Below are positions 1-8,803 of a stretch of 64,000 nt of DNA, one piece after another (within the stretch, counting starts at the first letter, position 1; the number at the start of each line of letters is the position of its first letter). The notes beneath the pieces were generated by a model. It saw only the letters and a list, made by a program, of their open reading frames with translations. It was not told where the DNA came from and did no database searches. Made by a program: the position numbers and the translations under genes. Origin of the DNA: Chrysaora quinquecirrha (lineage: Eukaryota > Cnidaria > Scyphozoa > Semaeostomeae > Pelagiidae); contig JACTAT010000024.1 of NCBI GenBank assembly GCA_014526335.1, forward strand, positions 397,635-461,634, read 5' to 3'.

Positions 1-285
1 TGCTTACTACATTACGTCTGCAACAGAGCCTACACAATATATCTCTGTTTATCCATTCTTAGCTTCTGTCCTTACTTTACATCACTTTATATCCTGACTG
101 GAAGACCTTCGAAGTCTTGCAACTTTGTTTTTTATTTCTTCTTAGAGCCTAGTAAAAGGAAGCATGGATATGAAGACGAGAGTTGTCGAGCAAAGGATCA
201 GTATTCTCAAGGTACATATCTGGGTTCTTTGCCACTTTTCCTTCATTTATTATTCGTAAAAGCCATAAATGATCTCTAATAAATA
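1..285 (+). repeat. Last unit of a ~335-bp exon-like tandem array (copy A)
   Basis: The window opens inside a repeat unit matching the nine-unit array at 17417-20395, closest to its last unit at 20116. Positions 146-211 are the 66-bp exon-like module: pyrimidine-rich tract ending TTCTTCTTAG just before it, and CTCAAG followed by GTACAT at its end. The module is open in phase 0 (22 codons). The rest of the array presumably lies left of the window. Confidence 0.8.
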
Positions 286-483
286 TTGCTAAAGCTAAAA
301 AATAAGCTAAAAAAAATTCCAAAACCCATGGCCTGTCAAATATGCTTAACCCCAAAACCTGCACGTTTTTTGAAAAACCCGAAAATCCGAGATCGACCTC
401 GACCACACCCGCAACGTGTGAAATGCCAAAGCCTCCTTTTATTAACATAATTTGCTAACCTAGTTTTATAATTTCAATTACAG

Positions 484-550
484 AGTCGACTTCTGGAGTT
501 ATGCTGTTATGAAAGCAATGGCATCCAACAATATGGTAGAGGCAAAGAGG
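484..550 (+). other. Candidate 67-nt exon between the module array and the recombinase gene
   Basis: A TTTCAATTACAG acceptor-like site precedes 484 and a GG|GTAATG donor-like site follows 550. The identical segment is at 20599-20665. A further acceptor-like site, TTATTTCTAG, precedes 695, just before the recombinase reading frame. Read in the phase continuing the 22-codon modules, this segment is open, but joined to 695 it stops after two codons. Joined in the recombinase frame it contains a stop itself. If spliced, it is therefore a 5' UTR or belongs to a different short product. Only splice-site shape supports it; there is no transcript evidence. Confidence 0.3.
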
Positions 551-701
551 GTAATGAATCTTCTATCAGTTGTTTTACTGCTTGCTTGTTGTTTGGTTTT
601 CTTGCTAATTTAGATATTTCTGTCTGAAAAAGCTCTTGGTATGCTTTCCATGTTCTTATTCAAAAATAAAAATAGATTCCTGTCTTATTTCTAGGCATTT
701 G

Positions 702-2860
702 ATGCATGGTATGGTGCTGAAAACGCAAAAGGCAGGAAAACAAAAAACTCAAGTTCTTTGCCCAGTAAAAGATTGCAAGAAGAAAGTAATAGATCTCATT
801 TGCCATCTAACATCTGTTCATGACTGGGATAAAGATGAAGCAAAAGTTGCCAGAGGAAAATTTGACCTGAGAAAGCAGCGAATCTTGAAAGAAGATAATG
901 TCCGGAAGAATTATAAAAAAATGGTCTGTCTCCTAATAACCTGTCAGCAGGTAGTCAAGAGACTGCTAAATCATCTATCTCAAACACACAAAATTCGAGA
1001 TAATGAAGTCCTTAAAAGAATGATGTCTGCTTCAAAGGCCTACATAGATGTCCATTGCATTGAAGAAACTGTTGAGGCTCCTCCTGTCTCCTGCTCAGAT
1101 AAAGGAAAGTTTGTTAAAAAACAAGATGCTGTTGCTATGCCTGTTAGACAAGACTGTTCTGCGGAAGAATCAAGTGCCAGTGTTGCCAGTGAATATGAGG
1201 AGCTCAATGAATATGAAGAGCTCAAAGAATCCACAGAATCTTTATCTGATAGGGCAGTTTTTAACGGTTTAACGGAATGGCTGATGTCACTGGATGGAGG
1301 TTTGAAAAAAGAGAGAGACGCATCACTCCATGTTGCACAGCTAAAAAGAATTCTCAAGCATGTCGACGCAGAAGATCCTGATGAGAACAATATTCTTGAA
1401 CTGTTTAATACAAAAGCTTTGAATGAAAAGTGGTTATGCTTGTTCCAAAAGGAAAAAAAGCCAGGGACATTGAAAGCATATTTACATAGCTTACTTCATT
1501 TTGTGACTTTGTTGTTGAGAATCAAGCCATGTTTGACGTAGAAGAAGAGTTTGTAAGGAAAGTAAGATCAAAAGTCAGCTACTGGGCAAAGGCGATTCGC
1601 AAAGATGTGACAAAACGAAAATTTTTGAAGAAAGAGGAAGACCTGAAGAGACTTGCCACAACTGATGATTTCATTACGTTTGATAAGTCTGAGCCTGTTC
1701 GAAGGGCCGTTAAAATTCTATCAGAGCTCATGGCCTCAAAGCGTCCAGTGTCGAAAGCAGAATTTTCCTGCGTTAGGGACTACATCCTTACAGCAATGCA
1801 CCAAGATCGGGACCACTTGCTTCTTTGACAATTGACAATGTTGAATCCGGAAGGAAAGATTGGGAAACTATGGCTCTCACAGTCTATGACCATAAGACGC
1901 TATCAACATCCGGCCCTGCAGTTCTCTGCATACCATTGATAATGTTCAATTATTTGAACAATTTTATCATGCAAATCCGTGCACCAATTATGCGAATAAC
2001 AAAGGCCATTACAAATAATGTTTTTATAACTTTTACTGGTCAGGCCCTATCTACATCTGGAGTAGGCGATCAGATGTCATCATTCTGGGAAAAAGCCACT
2101 GGTAAAACCATGAACGCATCTCTGATGAGGAAGTCGTGTATTTCAATCGTGCACAGTAGTCTACCAGAGTTCAAGTCCGACCTAGCTGCGCACATGAATC
2201 ACGCATTAAGAACTGCGGAGAACACATACTTCATTCAGGACAAGCTGAAGAAGTCCGCAAAAACATCAGAGCTACTAAGAAAGACACTCCGTAACAAAGC
2301 CAAAGAAGAGCCTGAGCATGAAAGTGAATACCTTGAAAATGATGAGACCATTGACAAATTTTTTGTGAAAGCATTAAAAATGGGAAAATAACAATGGCAG
2401 AGGTGCGAGAAGCCGCTGAAAATCACTCAATTCTTCGAGGGAAAGAACGAGCAGTTTACTTTAGAGTCCGATACCTAATTGATTCAAGATGCCATGACGT
2501 CCCGCCTTTGCCTTTAGAATGTGATACTCCAAGTGATCGCATTAATAGAATGCTGTCAAGCAACAATCACCAAGCACCAAGATCCACTGAAGCACCAATT
2601 GGCACTCTAGATCAGCCTTCTGATGACCAATCAGTTAATTCATTAAGCGCCTCTACCTGCTACTCATATACAAAGGATGATAACAACAAGATAGCAGCCG
2701 TCTTCAGGAATACATTCAGAGTAAAGCGGCAATAAGAGAAGATATGGTATATGCCATGTTCAAAGAAAGAAAAGAACTATCACATTTATATGACAAGCTC
2801 AGCTCTAAACAGCTGGTGGACAAAGTCCGCAATATGCAAGTCAAGACATAACAAGAGACG
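702..2860 (+). pseudogene. Crypton-like zinc-finger tyrosine recombinase, frameshifted copy A
   Basis: Probably the transposase of a Crypton-like DNA transposon, which cuts and joins DNA with a tyrosine nucleophile. The first in-frame ATG is 702; upstream codons are open but have no ATG. In order: a C2H2-like finger (CPVKDC ... HLTSVH, about 760-825), a second (CLLITC ... HLSQTH, about 928-990), an acidic linker, a helical SAM-like region (about 1330-1820), then a recombinase C-terminus with DHKT (about 1887), RKSC...H (about 2130) and an H..RTAENTYFI box whose Tyr is near 2228. Compared with copy A' it lacks one T near 1503, one G near 2709 and two bases near 2838, so it cannot be translated as one frame. 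Both copies also change frame at 1825-1828 (CTTTGACAATTGACAATG), an old lesion or a short intron. The family assignment rests on motif order only. Confidence 0.65.
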
Positions 2861-2861
2861 A

Positions 2862-4472
2862 TGAGATTGAACTCAAAACTGATGTTTTAAATAATAACAA
2901 ATAAGAGCATTTATTACTAAGCACGCCGTTAACTGTTACATTACTATTGATTTCCTCTTTTTTTATTCTTAATGAATATAAGCAATTCACGTGTTGACTG
3001 TTATTTAAAGTTTAGTAAGTTACGAGTTTACTGTTCCTGTTTTGAAATAGTTGTTTTCCTGTTTAGTAGCGATTGTTGCAGTTATTTTTTGATGAAAATA
3101 AGATGCTTATGATGAGGTTTGTTGTATAAAGACTCTGATTGAGAATGCTTATGAACTTAGCTATCCTCCTTAGCAAATGATTAGCATAAATCTCAAGGAG
3201 TTATTCTTGAGGCAATTTTACGCAGCAAGACCTCCTAGAAAATGATAACTAACAAACAAAGCATTGCAGAGATTATGAGGTTAGCTTAGATTTGAAAATA
3301 AGGCAAGTGGTATCGCAAATGGAGCTATGTTATGGAGTCACTATCAAAGCATTTTTACAGCTCAGGGCCTCTCTATTCAATGACAAAGAGCGCACGGAAG
3401 AGTGAAAAGATTACTTGGTTAGCCTAGTTGCTACAGTAGCGCAAGGGACATTGCTAATTAAGCTGTTTTAAGGAGTCAAATTTGAGGCAATTCCACGCAG
3501 TGAGGCCCCATAGAAGAAGATAACTAACGAATGAAGCATTGCAGAGTTTATGAGGTTTGCCCTAGATTTGAAAAGAATGCAGGTGGCGTCGCAAAGGAAG
3601 CTACATTATCGAGTCATTCATTATAAAGGTATTTTTACGGTGCAGGGCCTCTCTATCAAATGACAACTAGCGCACGGAAGAGTGAAAAGATTACTGGGTT
3701 AGCTTAGTTGCTACAGTAGCGCAAGGGACATTGATAATTGAGCTATTCTAAGGAGTCACATTTGAGGCAATTCAACGCAGCAAGGCCTCCTTTAACATGA
3801 TTACTAACACACAAAACATATTATGAGGTTAGCTTAGATTTGAAAGTAGGGCAGGTGGCATAGCAAATGGAGCTGCACTATGGAGTAATTATAAATGCAT
3901 TGTTACAGCTCAGGGACTCTCTATTAAATGACAACTAGTGCACGGATTAGTAAAGAGATTACTGGGTTAGCTTAGTGGCTACAGTAACTTAGGAGACATT
4001 GCTAATTTAGCTATTCTAAGGAGTCATACTTGATGTAATTCAACGCTGCAAGGGCTGCAAGAAATTGATAACTAACGAACAAAGTATTCCATAGATTATG
4101 AGGTTAGCGTAGATTTGAAAACAAGGCAAGTGGCATTGCAAATGGAGCTACATTATGGAGTCATTATCAAGGTATTTTTTCGGTGCAGACCATCGAGAGT
4201 ATGAGGTTAGCTTTTATGTGACAATAGCGCAAGGGACGTCGCTAATTGAGCTATATTAATGAGTCATGCTCGAGGCAATAGTACCAATCAATGTTATACT
4301 ATTATGTTACATTACAATATTAAGTTAGCTTAGATTTCTAACTAAGACAAGTACCCTGTTAGCTAAGATGTTACAGTAGCACAAGGGAATATCGCTGATA
4401 AAATTGTATGAACATTCTGCCTAAACAAATTGTTTGTTTTTATACCAACCCATTTAAGAACAATTTATTCTT
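2862..4472 (+). repeat. Diverged ~273-bp tandem repeats downstream of recombinase (copy A)
   Basis: No gene is visible. From about 3190 to 4330 a degenerate unit recurs about four times: GAGGTTAGCTTAG-like anchors lie near 3279, 3551 (variant), 3826 and 4100. Other shared pieces are a TAGCGCAAGGGACATTG-like block and AAGGAGTCA. Units differ by many substitutions and indels, so this array is older than the block duplication that carries it. It may be the 3' non-coding part of the Crypton-like element. The block A match ends at 4472, where the tRNA satellite begins. Confidence 0.7.
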
Positions 4473-4767
4473 GTCATGGAAACAGGAGGCCGCGAGTTCG
4501 AAGCTCGCTCTCACCACAGTTTTCCAAAATAAATCTCCATTGTCGAAAATTCTACCAAAATTATTGTAATAAATATAGTATCAAAATATACCGTCAGACA
4601 ATGGAGATGGAAAATTGTGGGGTTAAAGGTGGCGTGTATACGTGGAGTCCAGGGCATCAAAACAAATTGCTGGGCACCGTTTAGGACATTGAGATTGCGG
4701 TGCTTAGACAAGCTGTACACGTCACCACACTAACTGGATATCAATGAACCATGCTTAAGTATAGCAT

Positions 4768-4840
4768 GGTGAGATAGCTCAGTCGGTAGAGCGCCTGTCA
4801 TGAAAACAGGAGGCCGCGAGTTCGAAGCTCGCTCTCACCA
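4768..4840 (+). tRNA. tRNA-like gene, anticodon position TGA, consensus copy
   Basis: A full cloverleaf can be drawn. Acceptor GGTGAGA pairs with TCTCACC, and A follows as discriminator. The D stem is GCTC/GAGC. Anticodon stem CCTGT/ACAGG closes loop CATGAAA. The variable region is AGGCC. T stem GCGAG/CTCGC closes loop TTCGAAG. Box A (TAGCTCAGTCGG) and box B (GTTCGAAGC) fit the Pol III consensus, and TTTT follows at 4844-4847. Positions 34-36 read TGA, nominally Ser, but position 33 is A instead of the near-universal T and there is no long serine-type variable arm. It is better called tRNA-like than a working tRNA-Ser. Confidence 0.7.
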
Positions 4841-5091
4841 CAGTTTTCCAAAATAAATCTCCATTGTCGAAAATTCTACCAAAATTATTGTAATAAATAT
4901 AGTATCAAAATATACCGTCAGACAATGGAGATGGAAAATTGTGGTGTTAAAGGTGGCGTGTATATGTAGAGTCGAGGGCATCAAAACAAATCGCCAGGCA
5001 CCGTTTAGGACATTGAGAGCGCGGTGCTTAGACAAGCTGTACACGTCACCACACTAACTGGATATCAATGAACCATGCTTAAGTATAGCAT

Positions 5092-5164
5092 GGTGAGATA
5101 GCTCAGTCGGTAGAGCGCCTGTCATGAAAACAGGAGGCCGCGAGTTCGAAGCTCGCTCTCACCA
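5092..5164 (+). tRNA. tRNA-like gene, consensus copy
   Basis: Identical in the tRNA part to the copy at 4768, exactly 324 bp downstream. Confidence 0.7.
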
Positions 5165-5415
5165 CAGTTTTCCAAAATAAATCTCCATTGTCGAAAATTC
5201 TACCAAAATTATTGTAATAAATATAGTATCAAAATATACCGTCAGACAATGGAGATGGAAAATTGTGGGGTTAAAGGTGGCGTGTATATGTGGAGTCGAG
5301 GGCATCAAAACAAATTGCCGGGCACCGTTTAGGACATTGAGATCGCGGTGCTTAGACAAGCTGTACACGTCACCACACTAACTGGATATCAATGAACCAT
5401 GCTTAAGTATAGCAT

Positions 5416-5488
5416 GGTGAGATAGCTCAGTCGGTAGAGCGCCTGTCAGGAAAACAGGAGGCCGCGAGTTCGAAGCTCGCTCTCACCA
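5416..5488 (+). tRNA. tRNA-like gene, anticodon variant GGA
   Basis: One base differs from consensus in the anticodon loop (CAGGAAA instead of CATGAAA). Positions 34-36 become GGA, again nominally a serine anticodon, while A33 is kept. All stems and both promoter boxes are intact. Confidence 0.65.
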
Positions 5489-5739
5489 CAGTTTTCCAAA
5501 ATAAATCTCCATTGTCGAAAATTCTACCAAAATTATTGTAATAAATATAGTATCAAAATATACCGTCAGACAATGGAGATGGAAAATTGTGGGGTTAAAG
5601 GTGGCGTGTATATGTGGAGTCGAGGGCATCAAAACAAATCGCCGGGCACCGTTTAGGACATTGAGATCGCGGTGCTTAGACAAGCTGTACACGTCACCAC
5701 ACTAACTGGATATCAATGAACCATGCTTAAGTATAGCAT

Positions 5740-5812
5740 GGTGAGATAGCTCAGTCGGTAGAGCGCCTGTCATGAAAACAGGAGGCCGCGAGTTCGAAGC
5801 TCGCTCTCACCA
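5740..5812 (+). tRNA. tRNA-like gene, consensus copy
   Basis: Last copy in array 1; consensus. It is followed by TTTT and the 3' end of the satellite unit, then LINE sequence at 5888. Confidence 0.7.
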
Positions 5813-5887
5813 CAGTTTTCCAAAATAAATCTCCATTGTCGAAAATTCTACCAAAATTATTGTAATAAATATAGTATCAAAATATAC

Positions 5888-6213
5888 TTGAAGATTATAT
5901 ATTCCATCCAGTTGTTCCTGAAAAGGGCAATGTAGGAGGAGTAGGGATCTATGCTAAAAGTAATATAAAGTTCGAAATTTTAAATGATTTAAACCTTGAC
6001 TGTAAAGACCCATGTGAGAATCTTTGGGTTAGTTTCACCAAAAACCGAAAGGAAACAATTCTAGGTTTAATATATAGGCATCCTAATGGAAACATTGAAT
6101 ACTTTAATGTTAAGTTAGAAGCAACAATACATTCAATTCAAAATCTTAAACCTGACCGATGTGTTCTATTAGGCGACATCAACATCGATCTGATCAAATA
6201 CAACGTAAAATAA
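5888..6213 (+). pseudogene. LINE fragment: middle of APE-type endonuclease
   Basis: A 5'- and 3'-truncated piece of a non-LTR retrotransposon ORF2. The frame starting with codon 5890 reads through GGVGIYAKSN, LWVSF, LGLIYRHP and LLGDINIDL, the order found in apurinic-endonuclease-like domains that nick the LINE target site. It begins with TTGAAGATT, the same nine bases that end the LINE sequence at 32922-32930, and continues that protein without a gap. So 30425-32930 and 5888-6213 look like two halves of one LINE separated by the satellite. At about 6207 it runs into a Penelope-like fragment. Confidence 0.75.
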
Positions 6214-6626
6214 AACACCTAGTTCAACAGTATTGTACAGATATCGATATTAAACTCGTATTTACTTCGTTTAAGCTTCGTAATATGTTTGGGGTGAAGG
6301 ATTCTGTGCCCAAGTGTCTCCGGGCTCGTGTAATTTACAAATTTTCTTGCGCTGGATGCAGTACTGCATCTTATGTTGGCGAAACCAGCCGCCATCTCTC
6401 TACACGAATCCGGGAACATTTGGTTACAGATAAAAAAAATTCACACATCTACAAGCATTTGCAGGAATCGGAAATCTGTCGTCAGGCTTGCACAGAGGAT
6501 TGTTTCTCTGTTTTGGACACCGCCCAAACTTCTTTTAAATTGAAGATCAAAGAGGCTTTGCACATCTCATGGGAAAAGCCTACTTTGAATAGGCAGCTGT
6601 ATCATTATAATTTATCATTATCTTAG
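6207..6626 (+). pseudogene. Penelope-like element C-terminus with GIY-YIG endonuclease
   Basis: 5'-truncated end of a Penelope-like retroelement protein; the reverse transcriptase part is missing. The frame is open from the preceding LINE piece to TAG at 6624. A cysteine knuckle (KFSCAGCSTAS) runs straight into YVGETSRHLSTRIREHL, the GIY-YIG nuclease core with its conserved Arg and His, followed by a conserved helix and NRQLYHYNL. In full-length elements this domain nicks target DNA for priming. The hammerhead ribozyme 120 bp downstream fits this family. The fragment is intact as far as it goes, but without RT it cannot act alone. Confidence 0.8.
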
Positions 6627-6746
6627 CGTTTTATCCTTTTTCTTTTAACCACACCCACAATATCAATTAACATTTTTTTCTCTCACCTATTGTTGTAAAC
6701 ATATATTACGTAACTTACTTTTCCTTATAAAATTAACCATTGCAGA

Positions 6747-6804
6747 AATTTGAATTTATCAACTGATGATGGACAGTGCATGTCCGAAACATGTTTTGCA
6801 AATT
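6747..6804 (+). ncRNA. Type I hammerhead ribozyme of a Penelope-like element
   Basis: The core is CTGATGA (6763-6769), stem II GGACA/TGTCC (6771-6775 with 6781-6785, loop GTGCA), then GAAA (6786-6789). Helix III would be the palindrome ACATGT (6789-6794), too short to fold within one molecule. The predicted cleavage triplet GTT (6793-6795) cuts before 6796. Stem I is CAA/TTG (6760-6762 with 6796-6798) plus AATTTG/CAAATT (6747-6752 with 6799-6804), with a 7-nt internal loop. This is the minimal hammerhead type reported from Penelope-like elements, which are thought to act as dimers. Confidence 0.8.
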
Positions 6805-6862
6805 AAAAGTTGTTGTTTTTGCCGTTAAATTTCTAATTGATGCGCTACTCCTAAGAAATTTT

Positions 6863-7054
6863 CGATCAACAAAAGCATTGATGAAACTTGTTAAAAATAT
6901 TGACAACACTAAGGGGGAAGATAATGAACTAGAACAGGATACAACTAATCCTCACAGGGTAGAGGAAGGATGGAATAAAGGGAACAGTGAAATTAAAGAT
7001 ACCAATAATTCCACTAAAGGGCGATTGTTTCAAAAACCCCCGATAAGGAAACTT
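6863..7054 (+). repeat. 191/192-bp direct repeat, copy 1 (mate 11662-11852)
   Basis: Coding sequence from the end of the transposase catalytic region, beginning CGATCAACAAAAGC and ending GGAAACTT. It differs from the mate by only a few bases. It gives the permuted transposase locus direct terminal redundancy. Confidence 0.85.
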
Positions 7055-7500
7055 AATTTCAGTGCCACCACGTCAGAAAAAAATAAGAATATGGCTGCAA
7101 AAAAAAAACAGCCAAGAAATGTAGCAGAAAACGCAAAATAGGCCAATCAGAACTCAGTAGTCGTAAAATGGACAAAGGAGACGGAAATTTTACTTCATCC
7201 AATGACAACGAAGACCCCTTTATGACTGATGACGCGATAGATGATTTCTCAATCGGATATCAAAAATTCAAACGTGAAATTTACGACCAAGTACGCTGCA
7301 TGCACAGCTCTATGGTCGAGGTTACAAGAACTCTCGAAAAACCGTGGTCTAAATTATCTTTGAAACAACAACAGCACTACAGAAGTCTGGCACTTGCTAC
7401 AGCTCAAAGATGTAGCAAGTGTGGCGAAGGAGACATAGATGGTAGTCAAGACTTTATAAACTGGATAATGTGTAGCGAATGCGAGGGTTGGTACCACATC
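6863..7500 (+). pseudogene. MULE-like transposase C-terminus with PHD-like finger (fragment)
   Basis: The first 192 bp (6863-7054) match 11662-11852, the end of the larger transposase fragment downstream. This piece continues past that point: a lysine-rich linker (to about 7137), a frameshift between about 7110 and 7170, then a frame from 7168 ending in CSKCGEGD ... CSECEGWYH, a PHD-type zinc finger cut off after its histidine. It looks like the true C-terminus of the same transposase family. It lies upstream of the N-terminal and catalytic part, so the locus is permuted. The PHD call rests on the Cys spacing only. Confidence 0.55.
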
Positions 7501-7572
7501 GCTTTCCTCCATCTTATAGAATGTTTCTGCACTGTTGGACTTCAAATTTTCCGGGTGACGATTCAGGATTAA

Positions 7573-8803
7573 GGAAACACGGCGCATAGGAATTTATGCA
7601 CAGCTTATAAATTTTAAGCTTACAAGTTGGGAGTGAAAATAGTAATGCAGGTAATGTATAAGGTCGTTGCTGCTGTTTATGACGACTATGACGTTACTAT
7701 CGAGACTTGTAGCAGACAACACCTTAATGTTTCTTTATCGCCAGAAGACTGTGCTCAAGTGGACCGATTTTGAACATAGTTAGGATGTGAGTCTTCTTAC
7801 AGCAGCACATTGCTGTGGCTGTCTGACTAGATTTATGAGCGGAAACTGAGACCATGCAATTATTCTAACTCAATCAAATTGTAACCTCGATTTCTAGATT
7901 GCATTGATTTGACAAACCAAAAGAGTCGAGCAAATGTGAAATCAAGAGAGAAGTTGAGGTTGCAGAGTAGCAGTAGAGAAGATACAGCTGATAGCCCTGT
8001 GAAGAAGATGTCAGTCAGTCATTGCACTGGGTATCCCAATTTCTCAGTGTGTCAGCAGGTTACATCCATGCAACATGGATATAGCCGGTCGCATACTAGT
8101 TATCACCAAACTCGCCTAGGAACTTATGGTTGCGCTCACCAGGTCTCCTGCCTATCCTCGCACACTTTGTCCGCAGGACTAGTCTGCCATGCCAGAAAAA
8201 ATTCTACGAAATTCAGGATTGAGTTGAATAGAGAGCGAAGGGATTTCGCAGGTCCAATATCACATCGCTACATGAAATCTTTAGCTCGTGTCTATCAAAT
8301 TTAATCGTGGGATATCCAAGCCAAGGTAAGCCTGTGCTGACCGAAAAGTTGCCCGTCAGACTATGCAGTTTTCTCTGCAAGAGCAGACCAGTCGATGAAT
8401 GAAAAAGAAAATGTTGAATCGACCAAAAATTCCAACAAAAGCGGAACGACAGTGCCGCAGTCACAAATCCTTCTTCATGACAGTTTGGCTCCGACTTCCG
8501 CGGTCTTCAACTGAAACTTTCTACCACACCGTTTAAAGACGTCTTTTTTTCGGCTGAACTGAATATAGTTCGCCCCTGTTAGCATCCTGGTCTCAAATGG
8601 ACAATGTGTGTTAGAAAGGCAAGAGATTCAGCATTTATAACGCCCAAAGCCAGTGTAGGGAAAGCCTGTCCAATGCTGCGCCAAAAAAACAACAAACAAA
8701 ATTATTCTGATTGTCCTTCAAAAGCTAATAGCAACAGACAGACAACTTATGTAGGCAACCGTCAATTTTTTATTTCTTTACCGACCGTCAGACCATTCCT
8801 TCC
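7573..8803 (+). other. Non-coding stretch between permuted transposase parts
   Basis: Contains one 131-codon open frame (7909-8304) with unremarkable composition that I do not recognise, and no visible repeat. If the transposase arrangement is a head-to-tail junction, this stretch holds the 3' end of one copy and the 5' end of the next, including the element termini. I did not find a convincing terminal inverted repeat. Confidence 0.3.

Larger units (their letters stand above)
4473..5887 (+). repeat. tRNA-bearing 324-bp satellite, array 1
   Basis: About 4.4 direct units of 324 bp, nearly identical to array 2. The array starts in the middle of a tRNA anticodon arm at 4473 and ends after AAAATATAC at 5887, where LINE endonuclease sequence begins. 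Each unit has, in order: CCGTCAGACAATGGAGAT at its start, about 150 bp of unique sequence, a hairpin CCATGCT/AGCATGG, the tRNA-like gene, TTTT, and ATCTCCATTGTC. The last is the reverse complement of the unit start (for example 4857-4868 pairs with 4921-4932), so a 12-bp stem can form across each unit boundary. Confidence 0.9.

Noticed and set aside
1040..1390. Minus-strand 116-codon frame inside the recombinase gene
   Set aside because: Shadow of the Ser/Glu-rich linker on the coding strand; no independent features.
4768..4840. Reading the tRNA anticodon as GAA (Phe) by shifting the loop one base
   Set aside because: The shift destroys the anticodon stem (C opposite C and G opposite G), while the CCTGT/ACAGG register pairs perfectly.
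4511..5692. A 69-residue minus-strand open frame repeated in each tRNA satellite unit
   Set aside because: It is carried along by near-identical repeat units, overlaps the tRNA-unit hairpin region, matches no protein family and changes length with single substitutions. It is best read as chance.
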